Source: JANMAT01 sp031359995
GTDB lineage: Bacteria > Actinomycetota > Acidimicrobiia > Acidimicrobiales > Ilumatobacteraceae
NCBI GenBank assembly: GCA_031359995.1
Contig: JANMAT010000109.1
Location: 62,001-126,000, forward strand
DNA length: 64,000 nt
Direction: 5' to 3'
Part shown: positions 43,371-53,235 of the stretch, one piece after another
How the letters are laid out: each line of letters begins with the position of its first letter
How positions within the stretch are numbered: position 1 is the stretch's first letter
The notes under the pieces: generated by a model
Databases searched by the model: none
Told to the model about the DNA's origin: nothing
The model's input: only the letters and a program-made list of their open reading frames with translations
Made by a program: the position numbers and the translations under genes

Positions 43371-45656
43371 CTACCCGAGCAGGCCGTCGCCCATGGCGAT
43401 GGCGACGTCCTCCTCGCTCATGCCGGCGAACTCGCCGAGGATCTCGAACGCGTGCTCGCCCAGGTAGTTGGGCGCCGGCCGGTAGGGCTCCAACGACTGC
43501 TCGCTGAAGCGGGCCGGGAAGCGGTCGAACGGACGGTCGCCGAACACGTCGGAGGCCAGCGTGCCGAACAGCTCGCGCGCTCGCAGCTGCTCGTCGTCGG
43601 TGAACAGGTGGTGGCCGTTCTGCACCCGACCCGCCGGCACGCCGACGCCCTGCAGCGCCTCCATCGCCCGGCGACCGGTACGCGCCGCGCACCACGCCGG
43701 CAGCTGGTCGAGCGGGCCGCCGATGAGCGCGCTGGCGGCGTCGGCGTCACGCTCGTCGCGAACGGTCACCGCCACCTCGCCATCGCTCGTGACGAACACC
43801 TCGTTCACGAGGAACGTGCCGTAGGCATCGGCGTTGCCGATGGCGTGCGCCTCGCGCCCGTTGCTCAAGTGATCCATGATCGACGCGCCCACGAGGTAGG
43901 CGCCCACCTCGAGCTGGGCGATGTCGACGTGCTGGCCCAGTCCGGTGACGGCGCGTGATTCGAGCGCGGCAAGGATCGACGACGCGGCCAGGAAGCCGGC
44001 AGCGTGGTCGTTCAGCGAGAAGCCGGCGCCCACGTCGCCGCGATCTGGCGGGTTCGACAGGTAGGTGAGCCCGCACAGCGCGTGCACCGTGGGCGCGTAC
44101 GAGATGACGTTCTTCCACGGTCCGGCGTGGCCGCACCCGGCCATGGTCACGTACACGATGCCGGGGTTCCACGAACGCACCGTCTCGTAGTCGAGGCCCC
44201 ACCGGTCGAGCACGCCGGCCGAGTAGTTCTCGACGAGCACGTCGGCCTGTTCGACGAGCTTGCGCACCGCATCGAGCGCGCCCGATGCCTTCATGTCGAT
44301 GGCCAGCGACCGCTTCGACCGGTTCCAGCACGGGAAGTACGGGAAATCGGGTGAGTTCACCAGCGTGGCCCGGCCGGCGGTCTGCAGCTTGATGATGTCG
44401 GCACCCAGGTCGCCGAGCATGCGGTTGCAGAACGGGCCGGCCAGCACCCACGTGAAGTCGACCACCCGCACGCCTTCGAGCGGCTTGGCCGGGTTCGCCG
44501 CGGCCGGTGGGGGCGCCGGTCGTTCGCCCCATGCCGCCAGCGCGCCGTCGACGGCGACGGTGACGGGCGCCGCCGGCGCGTCGACCGGTGTGGCCGAGTA
44601 CACCACGGGATGACCCGGGCGGCGCACCGGCGTGCCCTCGACGTCCTTGATGAAGCCACGGAACGCGAACTGCGGGTTCGTCGCCACCTGGGCCACCGAC
44701 TGCACCTCGCCGAAGGCCACGTGGCGGGCCTGGGCCTCGGTGAACAGCTCGCCGGCGTCCTTGGTGAGGCAGAAGCGACGGGTGGCGTCCATGACCTCCT
44801 CGAGGTGGCCCAGGATGTCGCCGGGGTCCACGCCGAGCAGCTCGGCCGCGCCGGGCACGTCGTGCTCGGCCAGCCACTCGATGAGCGGACCGGGCGCCGG
44901 GGTGGGCGTGATCATGCACCAGCCCTTCAGGCACTCGGTCACCACGTAGGCCCGCAGCCAGTGCAGGCTGCCCTGCCGCGGCGCGATCTTGGTGAGGGGC
45001 AGCACGTCGTCGTAGAAGTACTCGAACCACAGCTGCTCGATGGAGCTGGCCACCACCTCGTGGAGCGACACGTCGACCAGCTGACCCCGCCCGCTCAGGC
45101 GGGCCGACCGCACAGCGGCCAACCCCGAGATCACGGCAACGAACGAGCCGAAGTGCTGGTTCTGGCGGCCCCACGGGTTCTGGGCCTGCTCGGCCGTGCC
45201 CGACACCGACAGCACGCCACCGAGGGCGCCGGCCACCAGGTCGCTCGACTGCCAGTGGGCCCACGGGCCGGTGCGGCCGAACGGCGTGAGGCTCACCTGC
45301 ACGAGCCGCGGGTTCCCCGCCACCAGGTCGGCGTGGTCCAGGCCGAGCGCGGCCAGCCGGCTCGGCACCTCGTTCTCGACGATCAGGTCGGCACCAGCGG
45401 CGAGCTGCCGGTAGACGTCGGCACCGGCGGTGGTGTCGAGGTCGAGCGGCAGCAGCGACTTGCCACCGTCGTACCACCAGTCGAGCAGGCCGGCCCCCGC
45501 CGCCGCCGGCGCCGCCATGGCCGGACCGGAGGTGACGCCACGGCCGGTGTGGACGCGCACGACGCTCGCGCCCGACTCGGCCAGCAGCTTGGTGGCGAAC
45601 CGACCGAGATCATCGGTCAGATCGACGACGCGCAGGTGTTGCAGTGGACCCCCCAT
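43371..45656 (-). CDS. Double-domain CaiB/BaiF CoA-transferase, first domain apparently inactive
   Basis: A 761-residue fusion of two class III CoA-transferase domains. The second (about residues 395-761) carries LEGVRVVDFTWVLAGPFCNR and the catalytic Asp in FSLNDHAAG. In the first (about 1-350), the matching position reads RQNQHFGSF, with no Asp, so only the second half is likely to form the CoA thioester intermediate. The order may allow an intramolecular dimer. The substrate is unknown, although fused CaiB proteins occur in catabolic clusters. TAAGGT (complement of 45663-45668) lies 6 bases before the ATG. It converges on the glycosyltransferase gene. Confidence 0.86.
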   Translation of the reverse strand: MGGPLQHLRVVDLTDDLGRFATKLLAESGASVVRVHTGRGVTSGPAMAAPAAAGAGLLDWWYDGGKSLLPLDLDTTAGADVYRQLAAGADLIVENEVPSRLAALGLDHADLVAGNPRLVQVSLTPFGRTGPWAHWQSSDLVAGALGGVLSVSGTAEQAQNPWGRQNQHFGSFVAVISGLAAVRSARLSGRGQLVDVSLHEVVASSIEQLWFEYFYDDVLPLTKIAPRQGSLHWLRAYVVTECLKGWCMITPTPAPGPLIEWLAEHDVPGAAELLGVDPGDILGHLEEVMDATRRFCLTKDAGELFTEAQARHVAFGEVQSVAQVATNPQFAFRGFIKDVEGTPVRRPGHPVVYSATPVDAPAAPVTVAVDGALAAWGERPAPPPAAANPAKPLEGVRVVDFTWVLAGPFCNRMLGDLGADIIKLQTAGRATLVNSPDFPYFPCWNRSKRSLAIDMKASGALDAVRKLVEQADVLVENYSAGVLDRWGLDYETVRSWNPGIVYVTMAGCGHAGPWKNVISYAPTVHALCGLTYLSNPPDRGDVGAGFSLNDHAAGFLAASSILAALESRAVTGLGQHVDIAQLEVGAYLVGASIMDHLSNGREAHAIGNADAYGTFLVNEVFVTSDGEVAVTVRDERDADAASALIGGPLDQLPAWCAARTGRRAMEALQGVGVPAGRVQNGHHLFTDDEQLRARELFGTLASDVFGDRPFDRFPARFSEQSLEPYRPAPNYLGEHAFEILGEFAGMSEEDVAIAMGDGLLG

Positions 45657-45706
45657 GCGCGCACCTTAGGCCGCGCTCGCGGCACCCCCGGACCGCCCCA
45701 TCTGTG

Positions 45707-45819
45707 CTGGGTCGCCAGGGAGCACCCGGCTGCGCCGGAACGACCCAACGGCCGGGCAGTCGACCCGCGCTAGGTCGCCGCGGGACACCCCGGTGCGCTC
45801 GAACGACCCAACGCCGGGG
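45707..45819. repeat. Two imperfect 50-bp direct repeats with inverted ends
   Basis: Units 45707-45756 and 45770-45819 match at 39 of 50 positions. Each starts with a GGTCGCC-type end and carries CGACCCAAC near the other end, so each can fold with a stem of about 6-7 bp. They fill most of the 180-bp gap between the double CoA-transferase and the coiled-coil gene. No gene was seen there. Confidence 0.6.
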
Positions 45820-45836
45820 ATCCGGCGTACGGGCGG

Positions 45837-46343
45837 CTACGAGGGGTCGGCCGGCTCGGTGGACGCGGGCTCGCCGGCGTCGGCCTCGTCGGCGACCGGC
45901 TCGGCGTCTGCGGCGACCTCGGGTTCGGGCACGGCCGGGGCCCACGACGGGCGCTCGCCCTGCTCCTCGGCCAGCAGGTCGGCCAGGGCCGCCTTGTAGG
46001 CGGCCTCGGCCTCGGCCACCACCGCGTTCGCCGCCCCGCGGGCCCGTACGTCCTTCAGCCGGCGGGCCGCCTGCTCCTTGGCCGAGCGGGCGTCGGTCAG
46101 GCGGCGCTCGCCGGCCTGCTCGGCCTCGACCCGGGCCCGCTCGGCGTCGGCCCGGCGCCGGCCCTCGGCGACCTCCGCCTTCTTCTTCGCCTCCTGGGCC
46201 CGCAGCAGCTCGGCGAAGCGTCTCACGTCGTCGGACGCGGCCGACGAGCCACCCGGGGCGACGGGAGCGCCTCGGCCACCGTCGGCGGGACGGGGGGCGT
46301 CGGTACGGTTGCTGCGGCGGTCGGAGCGGGGCCGGGGAGGCAT
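45837..46343 (-). CDS. Hypothetical coiled-coil protein
   Basis: A 168-residue highly charged protein. A basic, Pro-rich N-terminus is followed by a helical Arg/Glu/Ala coiled-coil region (about residues 40-125, e.g. LLRAQEAKKKAEVAEGRRRA) and an acidic Pro/Ala/Glu tail. There is no signal peptide or membrane helix. Function is unknown. TACGAT (complement of 46351-46356) lies 7 bases before the ATG, which supports expression and fixes the start. It diverges from the flavoprotein gene with its own -10 box. Confidence 0.68.
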   Translation of the reverse strand: MPPRPRSDRRSNRTDAPRPADGGRGAPVAPGGSSAASDDVRRFAELLRAQEAKKKAEVAEGRRRADAERARVEAEQAGERRLTDARSAKEQAARRLKDVRARGAANAVVAEAEAAYKAALADLLAEEQGERPSWAPAVPEPEVAADAEPVADEADAGEPASTEPADPS

Positions 46344-46421
46344 GAGGGCGATCGTACTGAGCCGCGTGGCACACCGCGCGGGTCCGTGGCCGCGACCGGC
46401 CGCCCGTTATCGTCGCCGGCC

Positions 46422-47672
46422 GTGACCCCTGCCTCGCCGGCCAGCGCGCCCGAACGCACCGATGTGGTGATCGTGGGCGCCGGCCCGGCGGGCACGGCGG
46501 CGGCCATCACCCTGGCCCGCACGGGCCGCTCGGTGGTGGTGCTCGACAAGGCCACCTTCCCGCGCGACAAGTGCTGCGGCGACGGGCTCACCACGGGCGC
46601 CCTGCGCCTGCTCGAGCAGCTCGGCTTCGACCCCGCCACGGTGCCGTCGTTGCTGCCCGTGGCGGCGGCGTGGGTGCGCTCGCCGTCGGGGCGCACGGTC
46701 GAGTTCCCGTTCCCGGCCGGGCGGGGCCTGTACGGCGCCGTCGCCCCGCGGCGCGAGCTCGACGCCGCCCTGGTCGAACTGGCCCGCGCCGCCGGCGCCG
46801 ACGTGCGCGAGGGCACCGCGCTGGCCGCCGCCGCCGAGGGCGGCGACCACGTGGTCGTCACCACCGCCGACGGTGGCTCGCTGCACGCCGGGCACGTGAT
46901 CGGCGCCGACGGCATGTGGAGCCCGCTGCGCAAGGCGCTGGGTCTGGCCCAGCCCGGCTACCTGGGCGAGTGGCACGCCTTCCGGCAGTACGTCACCCAC
47001 GTCACGGGCGACGCCGCCGAGCGCCTGTGGGTGTGGTTCGACGCTGACCTGCTGCCCGGCTACGCATGGAGCTTCCCGCTGCCCGGCGGGCGGGCCAACG
47101 TGGGCTTCGGCGTGCGGCGCGACGGCGCCCGCCACGGGCGCGACATGCGGGCCGAGTGGGCCGGGCTGCTCGACCGGCCCCACGTGCGCGCCGCCCTCGG
47201 GCCTGATGCGGTCGCCGAAGGACGCCCTCTGGCGTGGCCGATCCCCGCCCGCATCGACCGCGTCGTCGTCGGCCGGGGCCGCGCCCTGTTCGTGGGCGAC
47301 GCGGTGGCCGCGACCGACCCGCTCACGGGCGAGGGCATCGGTCAGGCGCTCCTCACCGGCATCGCCGCCGCCGAGGCCATCGCCGGCACCCGCACGGCGC
47401 CCGACGCGCTGGCCCAGTACCGCCGAACGGTGCAGCGCGAACTGGTGACCGATCACCGCATGTCCGTCGCGCTCGGCCGGGTGCTCGGTCACGGCTGGGG
47501 CGCCCGCGGCGCCGTGCGCGTCGCCGGCTCCAGCGACTGGACGCGGCGGAACTTCGCCCGCTGGCTGTTCGAGGACGAGCCCCGCGCCATCGCCGTCACA
47601 CCCGGCCGTTGGCACCGGCGGTTCCTCGACCGCGACGGCGCCGACCTGGCGACGGCGTCGGCCGCCCGGTGA
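46422..47672 (+). CDS. Geranylgeranyl-reductase-family FAD-dependent oxidoreductase
   Basis: A 416-residue flavoprotein. The FAD-binding motif [14 protein letters not shown] lies near residue 14, followed by the CCGDGLT segment typical of geranylgeranyl reductases. A second FAD motif ([19 protein letters not shown]) lies near residue 290. These enzymes reduce isoprenoid chains, for example of menaquinone side chains or lipids. The GTG at 46422 follows TATCGT (46408-46413) by 8 bases. It precedes purE by 13 bases, but purE has a possible -10 box (TAGGGA) overlapping the flavoprotein stop. Confidence 0.86.
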   Translation: MTPASPASAPERTDVVIVGAGPAGTAAAITLARTGRSVVVLDKATFPRDKCCGDGLTTGALRLLEQLGFDPATVPSLLPVAAAWVRSPSGRTVEFPFPAGRGLYGAVAPRRELDAALVELARAAGADVREGTALAAAAEGGDHVVVTTADGGSLHAGHVIGADGMWSPLRKALGLAQPGYLGEWHAFRQYVTHVTGDAAERLWVWFDADLLPGYAWSFPLPGGRANVGFGVRRDGARHGRDMRAEWAGLLDRPHVRAALGPDAVAEGRPLAWPIPARIDRVVVGRGRALFVGDAVAATDPLTGEGIGQALLTGIAAAEAIAGTRTAPDALAQYRRTVQRELVTDHRMSVALGRVLGHGWGARGAVRVAGSSDWTRRNFARWLFEDEPRAIAVTPGRWHRRFLDRDGADLATASAAR

Positions 47673-47685
47673 TAGGGATGCGGCC

Positions 47686-48198
47686 ATGACCGATGCACCG
47701 TCGTCCCCCATCGTCGGCGTGGTGATGGGTTCGCGCTCCGACTGGGAGACGATGTCGAACGCCGCATCGGTGCTCGACGAGCTCGGCGTGCCCCACGAGG
47801 TGCGCGTCGTATCGGCCCACCGCACCCCCGAGCTGCTCGCCACCTACGCCCGCGAGGCAGAGGAGCGCGGCATCGAGGTCATCATCGCCGGGGCCGGCGG
47901 CGCCGCCCACCTGCCCGGCATGCTGGCGGCCCACACGGTGGTACCTGTGCTCGGAGTGCCGGTGCAGAGCCGGGCGCTGAGCGGCATGGACTCGCTGCTG
48001 TCGATCGTGCAGATGCCCAAGGGCATCCCGGTGGGCACGCTGGCCATCGGGGCCGCCGGCGCGGCCAACGCCGCGCTGCTGGCCACGGCCATCGTGGCCG
48101 CCACGCGACCCGACCTGCGCGACCGCCTGCGGTCGTGGCGCCAGCGCCAGAGCGACGCAGTGCTGGCCGACCCGGACCCTCGCCTGCCCCCGCCGTAG
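47686..48198 (+). CDS. purE: N5-carboxyaminoimidazole ribonucleotide mutase (PurE class I)
   Basis: A 170-residue protein with the PurE motifs [18 protein letters not shown] (catalytic His45) and the [12 protein letters not shown] loop. It converts N5-CAIR to CAIR in purine biosynthesis, taking the product of PurK. PurK is encoded 1.2 kb downstream on the same strand with one CoA-transferase gene between them. The length is normal for class I PurE. Confidence 0.95.
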   Translation: MTDAPSSPIVGVVMGSRSDWETMSNAASVLDELGVPHEVRVVSAHRTPELLATYAREAEERGIEVIIAGAGGAAHLPGMLAAHTVVPVLGVPVQSRALSGMDSLLSIVQMPKGIPVGTLAIGAAGAANAALLATAIVAATRPDLRDRLRSWRQRQSDAVLADPDPRLPPP

Positions 48199-48238
48199 CC
48201 CCGAGCACTAGCCTGCCGGTCCGACCAGGGGGTGCGTC

Positions 48239-49432
48239 GTGGCCGGACCGTTGTCGGGCGTGAAGGTGATCGATCTGTCGGCCATCATCTCGGGGCCGTG
48301 GTGCTGCCAGATCCTGGCCGACCAGGGCGCCGAGGTCATCAAGGTCGAGCCCCACGGCGTGGGCGACCTGACCCGCGCCGGCGGGTTCCGGGTCGGCTCC
48401 ATCTCGGCCATGTACGGCGCCGCCAACCGGGGCAAGCAGTCGGTGCGGCTCGACCTCGGCCAGCCCGAGGGGGTGGCGGTCCTGAAGCGCCTCGTGGCCG
48501 ACGCCGACGTGATCGTGCAGAACTTCCGGCCCGGCGCGGTGCAGCGCATGGGCATCGGCCCCGACGACCTCATGGCCGAGAACCCGAACCTGATCTACGT
48601 GTCCATCAGTGGCTTCGGCCCCGACGGCCCGTATGCGCAGTGGCGGGTGTACGACCCGATCATCCAATCGGTCACCGGTCTGCCGTCGATCCAGATGAGC
48701 CAGGACATCCCGATCCCCGACCTCGTGCGCACGCTCGTGTGCGACAAGGCCACGGCGACCCTGTCGGCGCAGTCGATCACCGCAGCGTTGTTCGCGCGGG
48801 CGATGGGAACGGCAGCCGGCCAGCACATCGTGATCCCCATGCTCGACAGCTCGCTCTACTGGCTCTGGCCGGATGCGTTCATGGGCCACACCTTCGGCGG
48901 GCCCGACGTCGTGCCCGGACCCTGCGTGTACCAGATCTACCGCCTGCAGCAGACAGCCGACGGCTTCCTGGTGTACTTCGTGGCCAGTGACGCCGAGACC
49001 AGCGGGCTGTGCCGAGCGCTCGGACACCCGGAGTGGATGGAGGACCCACGCTTCGCCACGATGGCGGCCCGGCAGGTACCCGAGCACTTCGCCACCTTCG
49101 GCGGGATGCTCATGGACGCCTTCCTCACGTTCCCGACCGCCGAGATCCTGCCCCTCCTCCATGCCGAACAGGTCCCCGCCGCCCCGCTGAACACGCTCGA
49201 CTCCATGTTCGACGATCCGCAGGTCGTGCACAACGACGTCATCCACACCTGGGAGCACGCCACGGTCGGCACCATCCGCCAGCCCCGGCCGCCCGTGCGG
49301 TTCAGCCACACCCAGCACGAGACGGTGTGGTCGCTCGACGAGCTCGGCCAGAGCACCGAGGTCGTGCTGCGGGCCCACGGCTACGACGACGACGCCCTCG
49401 CCGGACTGCGCGCCACCGGCGTGATCGCCTGA
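48239..49432 (+). CDS. CaiB/BaiF family CoA-transferase, inside the purE-purK run
   Basis: A 397-residue single-domain class III CoA-transferase beginning MAGPLSGVKVIDLSAIISGP. The catalytic Asp is likely the one in LVCDKATATL, the position of Asp169 in formyl-CoA transferase. The GTG start has AGGGGG about 7 bases upstream. The stop is only 3 bases before purK, so purK depends on this transcript. A link between CoA transfer and purine synthesis is not known, so the gene was probably inserted into an older purEK operon. Confidence 0.86.
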   Translation: MAGPLSGVKVIDLSAIISGPWCCQILADQGAEVIKVEPHGVGDLTRAGGFRVGSISAMYGAANRGKQSVRLDLGQPEGVAVLKRLVADADVIVQNFRPGAVQRMGIGPDDLMAENPNLIYVSISGFGPDGPYAQWRVYDPIIQSVTGLPSIQMSQDIPIPDLVRTLVCDKATATLSAQSITAALFARAMGTAAGQHIVIPMLDSSLYWLWPDAFMGHTFGGPDVVPGPCVYQIYRLQQTADGFLVYFVASDAETSGLCRALGHPEWMEDPRFATMAARQVPEHFATFGGMLMDAFLTFPTAEILPLLHAEQVPAAPLNTLDSMFDDPQVVHNDVIHTWEHATVGTIRQPRPPVRFSHTQHETVWSLDELGQSTEVVLRAHGYDDDALAGLRATGVIA

Positions 49433-49435
49433 CCC

Positions 49436-50494
49436 ATGCGGCTCGGCATCATCGGCGGTGGACAGCTGGCCCGCATGCTCGCGCTGGCCGCCCGCCCACT
49501 CGGGGTCGACTGCGTGGTCGTGGAACCGGCGCCCTCACCACCGGCGGCCGCCGTCGCCGAGGTGATCGCCGCCCCGTTCGACGACCGCGCCGCGCTGGCC
49601 ACCCTGGTCCGCACGTGCGACGTCGTCACGGTGGAGCTGGAAGCGGTGCCGGTGGCCGCCCTCGAGTGGCTGCAGCGATCGGTGCCGGTGCGCCCCGGTC
49701 CGGCGGTCATCGCCGCCGCCCAGGACCGCCTGGCCGAGAAGCACCTGTTGCGGCGCCTCGGCATTCCGACCGCGCCGTTCGACGACGAGGTCCACGGCCT
49801 GCCCGCGCTGGTGAAGGCCCGGCGGGGCGGCTTCGACGGCCGCGGCAACCGCCTGGTGCGCACGCCCGAGGAGCTGGCCAGCGCCCGCTTCGAGCTGCCC
49901 GAGCCCATCGTGGAGGGACTGGTGCCGTTCGAGCGCGAGGTGTCGGTGCTGGCGGCCCGCTCGGTGACCGGCGAGGTTCGGTGCTGGCCGGTGGTCGAGA
50001 ACCGCCACGAGCACGGCATCCTCCAGTGCACCATGGCGCCGGCGCCATGGCTCACCCCGGCCCTGCAGGCCGAGGCCGAAGATCTGATCGGCCGGGTGCT
50101 CGCCGACACCGCCTACGTGGGTGTGCTCGCCCTCGAGCTGTTCGAGGTCGACGGCCACCTGGTCGCCAACGAGCTCGCGCCACGCGTCCACAACAGCGGC
50201 CACTGGTCGATCGAGGGATCGGTCACCAGCCAGTTCGAGCAGCACGTGCGGGCCGTGTGCGGCTGGGCACTGGGCGACACGAGCGCGGTGGGGCCGAGCG
50301 CCATGTTGAACATGGTGGGTGAGGAGGCCGACGCCACGGCGGTGCTGACCCTGCCCGGCACCCACCTCCACCTCTACGGCAAGGAACCGCGGCCGGCCCG
50401 CAAGATCGGTCACGTGACGGTGACGGCGTCCAACGCCGAGGAGCTGCAGCACCGCATCCACGCCACCGCGCCACTCGTGCCCTTCGTGGTCTGA
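49436..50494 (+). CDS. purK: 5-(carboxyamino)imidazole ribonucleotide synthase
   Basis: A 352-residue ATP-grasp enzyme that makes N5-CAIR from AIR, bicarbonate and ATP. It opens with LGIIGGGQLARMLALAA, then AEKHLLRRLGIPTAPF, VKARRGGFDGRG (ATP loop) and the metal-binding VANELAPRVHNSGHW. The length is typical. Its start lies 3 bases after the CoA-transferase stop. PurE, the next enzyme in the pathway, is encoded upstream. Confidence 0.95.
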   Translation: MRLGIIGGGQLARMLALAARPLGVDCVVVEPAPSPPAAAVAEVIAAPFDDRAALATLVRTCDVVTVELEAVPVAALEWLQRSVPVRPGPAVIAAAQDRLAEKHLLRRLGIPTAPFDDEVHGLPALVKARRGGFDGRGNRLVRTPEELASARFELPEPIVEGLVPFEREVSVLAARSVTGEVRCWPVVENRHEHGILQCTMAPAPWLTPALQAEAEDLIGRVLADTAYVGVLALELFEVDGHLVANELAPRVHNSGHWSIEGSVTSQFEQHVRAVCGWALGDTSAVGPSAMLNMVGEEADATAVLTLPGTHLHLYGKEPRPARKIGHVTVTASNAEELQHRIHATAPLVPFVV

Positions 50495-50520
50495 AGCCCC
50501 GGCGGTACGCTCGGCAGCGC

Positions 50521-51945
50521 ATGCACACCCCCACCGCCACCGAGCTCGTCGACCGCACCTGGGCCGACACGATCGAACCGACGCTGCACGACTACATCCG
50601 GATCCCGGCCCTGTCGCCGTCGTTCGATCCCGGGTGGGAGGCCAACGGCCACCTCGACCGGGCCCTCGACCTCATCGAGCGGTGGAGCCGGGCCCGGCCG
50701 ATCCCCGGGCTCGTGGTCGAGGTCCATCGGCTGCCCGGGCGCACCCCGCTGCTGCTCATGGAGGTGCCGGCCACGCCCGGAGCGCCGGGCGACGACACCG
50801 TCGTGCTCTACGGCCACCTCGACAAGCAGCCCGAGATGACGGGCTGGCGCGACGGCCTGGGCCCGTGGACGCCCGTGGTGGAGAACGGCCGCCTCTACGG
50901 CCGCGGCGGTGCCGACGACGGCTACGCCGCGTTCGCGTCGCTCACCGCCATCGAAGCGGTGCACGCCGCCGGTGGCGAGCATGCGCGCTGCGTCGTGCTC
51001 ATCGAAGCGAGCGAGGAATCGGGCAGCCCCGACCTGCCCGCCTACGTCGGCGCGCTGGCCGACCGCATCGGCTCACCGAGCCTGGTGCTGTGCCTCGACT
51101 CGGGTTGCGCCGACTACGAGCGGCTGTGGGTCACCACGTCGCTGCGGGGCATGGCCAAGATCGACCTCACCGTCCACATCCTCGACGAAGGTGTCCACTC
51201 GGGTGACGCCAGCGGCGCGGTGCCGTCGAGCTTTCGCATCATGCGCCAGTTGCTCGACCGGGTGGAGGACTCGGCCACCGGCCATCTGCTGCTGCCCGAG
51301 CTCCACGTGCCGGTGCCGGCCGACCGCCTGCAGCAGGTGCGCGAGCAGGCCGCCGTGCTCGCCCCCGGCATGACCGCACCGTTCCCGTTCGTGGCCGGGG
51401 CCCACCCCGTGCAGGACGACCCGGTCGAGCAGCTGCTGGCCCGCACGTGGGCCCCCACGCTGTCGGTCACCGGGGCGGACGGCGTCCCGCCCACCGCGTC
51501 GGCCGGCAACGTGCTGCGCCCCTACACACGGCTGACGCTCTCGTTCCGGCTGCCGCCCACCGCCGACGCGCCTGCCGCGCTCGAGGCCATCACCCGCGCC
51601 CTCACCACCGACCCGCCCTACGGCGCACGCGTCACCGTGAAGGTCGGCGCCGCCGAGGGCGGTTGGAACGCTCCGAGCTTCGCGCCCTGGCTGTGGACCA
51701 GCCTGCAGCGCGCCTCGAACGCCACGTTCGGCGCCCCCGCGGTGGCCTTCGGCGAGGGCGGCACCATCCCGTTCATGGGCATGCTCGGCACCCGGTTCCC
51801 CGACGCCCAGTTCGTCGTCACGGGCGCGCTCGGGCCCGGCTCGAACGCCCACGGCCCCAACGAGTTCCTCGACCTGCCCACGGCACGCAAGGTCACCAGC
51901 ACCCTCGCCATCGTGCTGCACGACCACGCCACCCGATCGGCGTGA
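50521..51945 (+). CDS. M20 family metallopeptidase (carnosinase-like dipeptidase)
   Basis: A 474-residue di-zinc peptidase. Metal and catalytic residues are visible: His99 and Asp101 (YGHLDKQ), Asp132 (GGADDGY), Glu165/Glu166 (ASEESGS), an Asp in CLDSGCAD, and a C-terminal His in NAHGPNEF. The dimerisation domain lies between about 205 and 370. The pattern resembles cytosolic non-specific dipeptidase. TACGCT (50506-50511) lies 9 bases before the ATG. The stop overlaps the start of the MFS transporter, so peptide hydrolysis and export may be coupled. Confidence 0.9.
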   Translation: MHTPTATELVDRTWADTIEPTLHDYIRIPALSPSFDPGWEANGHLDRALDLIERWSRARPIPGLVVEVHRLPGRTPLLLMEVPATPGAPGDDTVVLYGHLDKQPEMTGWRDGLGPWTPVVENGRLYGRGGADDGYAAFASLTAIEAVHAAGGEHARCVVLIEASEESGSPDLPAYVGALADRIGSPSLVLCLDSGCADYERLWVTTSLRGMAKIDLTVHILDEGVHSGDASGAVPSSFRIMRQLLDRVEDSATGHLLLPELHVPVPADRLQQVREQAAVLAPGMTAPFPFVAGAHPVQDDPVEQLLARTWAPTLSVTGADGVPPTASAGNVLRPYTRLTLSFRLPPTADAPAALEAITRALTTDPPYGARVTVKVGAAEGGWNAPSFAPWLWTSLQRASNATFGAPAVAFGEGGTIPFMGMLGTRFPDAQFVVTGALGPGSNAHGPNEFLDLPTARKVTSTLAIVLHDHATRSA

Positions 51946-53213
51946 GCACGCCACCGCCGCTGGCCACGGCACCGGCGCGCGCCCGCCGCAGCGGCCTCGA
52001 CCTGCTGCGCACCAACCGCGACTTCCGGGCCCTGTTCATCGCCCAGATCATCTCGCTGGGCGGCGACTGGTTCGCCACCGTCGCGCTGCTCGGCATCGTC
52101 GGCGATCTCTCGAGCCGGCCCGGTCTGGCCAAGTCGATGATCTTCGTGGCCCAGAGCCTGCCGGCGTTCCTGGTGACGCCGCTGGCCGGCCCGGTGGCCG
52201 ACCGGTTCAACCGCAAGAAGGTCATGCTCGCGGTGTCGGCCCTTTCGGCGCTGGTGGCGCTGGGCTTCCTGGCCATCGCACCCGGTCGCATCTGGATCGC
52301 CTACGCCGCCCAGTCGGCCCTCACCGCGCTGGGCGCGTTCTTCGGCCCGGCGTCGCAGGCCGCGGTGGCCAACCTGGTCGAGCCCGAGGATCTGCCCACG
52401 GCCATGGCGACCATCAGCGCCACGTGGGGCACCATGCTCGCCGTCGGTGCGTCGGTGGGCGGCCTGTTCACCAAGTTGTTCGGGCGCAAGGCCTCGTTCG
52501 TGGCCGACGCGGTCAGCTTCGCCATCGCCGCCGGTGTGCTCCTGCTCATCAAGCGGCGCACGGACGCGGGCGGCAACGCGGCTCGCACCCGCATGCGTCC
52601 CATCCACGACACCCGCGAGGCGCTGGCCATGGCCCGCGGCGACAAGCACCTGCGACTGCTGCTGCCATCGAAGGCGGGCATGGGTCTGGCCAACGGCGTG
52701 GTCGGTCTGCTCACCGTGCTGTCGGTGAAGAAGTTCCACGCCGGCGACGGTGGTACCGGCCTGTTGCTCGCGGCGCGCGGCCTCGGTGTCGTGATCGGGC
52801 CGCTGCTGGCCGCACGCCTGGGCGGGGCCCGCAACATCCCGGCGATCCTGCGCGTGTGCGCCGTCAGCTGCCTGGCCTACGGCGTGTTCTACGCCGGCGT
52901 GGCGTTCTCGCCCGTGCTGGCGGTGGCCGCGCTGTTCACCCTGCTGGCCCACGTGGGCGGCGGCGCCCAGTGGACGCTGTCGACCATCGGGCTCACCATC
53001 GCCACACCCGACGAGTTCCGCGGCCGCATCCTGTCGGCCGACTTCGCGCTGGTGACGTTGTCGATGAGCATCAGCCTGGTGGCCGGCGGGTTGATCGGCG
53101 ACCACTTCGGAGCCCGTGCCGGCCTGCTTATCCTGGGCTCCGTCGCCGTGATCTGGGGCCTGTTCTACCTGCGCCTCACGTCGAAGCTCCGCAACGAAGC
53201 ACCGGCGGCCTGA
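51942..53213 (+). CDS. Major facilitator superfamily transporter
   Basis: A 423-residue membrane protein with about 12 hydrophobic helices. The loop motif GPVADRFNRKKVM between helices 2 and 3 is the MFS signature, in the EntS-like branch of exporters. The GTG start overlaps the dipeptidase stop (GTGA). The substrate is unknown. It may export a product related to the dipeptidase, but that is only positional inference. It converges on the EamA gene. Confidence 0.87.
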   Translation: MSTPPPLATAPARARRSGLDLLRTNRDFRALFIAQIISLGGDWFATVALLGIVGDLSSRPGLAKSMIFVAQSLPAFLVTPLAGPVADRFNRKKVMLAVSALSALVALGFLAIAPGRIWIAYAAQSALTALGAFFGPASQAAVANLVEPEDLPTAMATISATWGTMLAVGASVGGLFTKLFGRKASFVADAVSFAIAAGVLLLIKRRTDAGGNAARTRMRPIHDTREALAMARGDKHLRLLLPSKAGMGLANGVVGLLTVLSVKKFHAGDGGTGLLLAARGLGVVIGPLLAARLGGARNIPAILRVCAVSCLAYGVFYAGVAFSPVLAVAALFTLLAHVGGGAQWTLSTIGLTIATPDEFRGRILSADFALVTLSMSISLVAGGLIGDHFGARAGLLILGSVAVIWGLFYLRLTSKLRNEAPAA

Positions 53214-53235
53214 CCGCGGCCGCCCGCCCCGGGCG

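Noticed and set aside
45707..45819. Two similar units as a degenerate CRISPR or tRNA pair
   Set aside because: Only two units, no cas genes, a short 13-bp spacer, and no cloverleaf arrangement.
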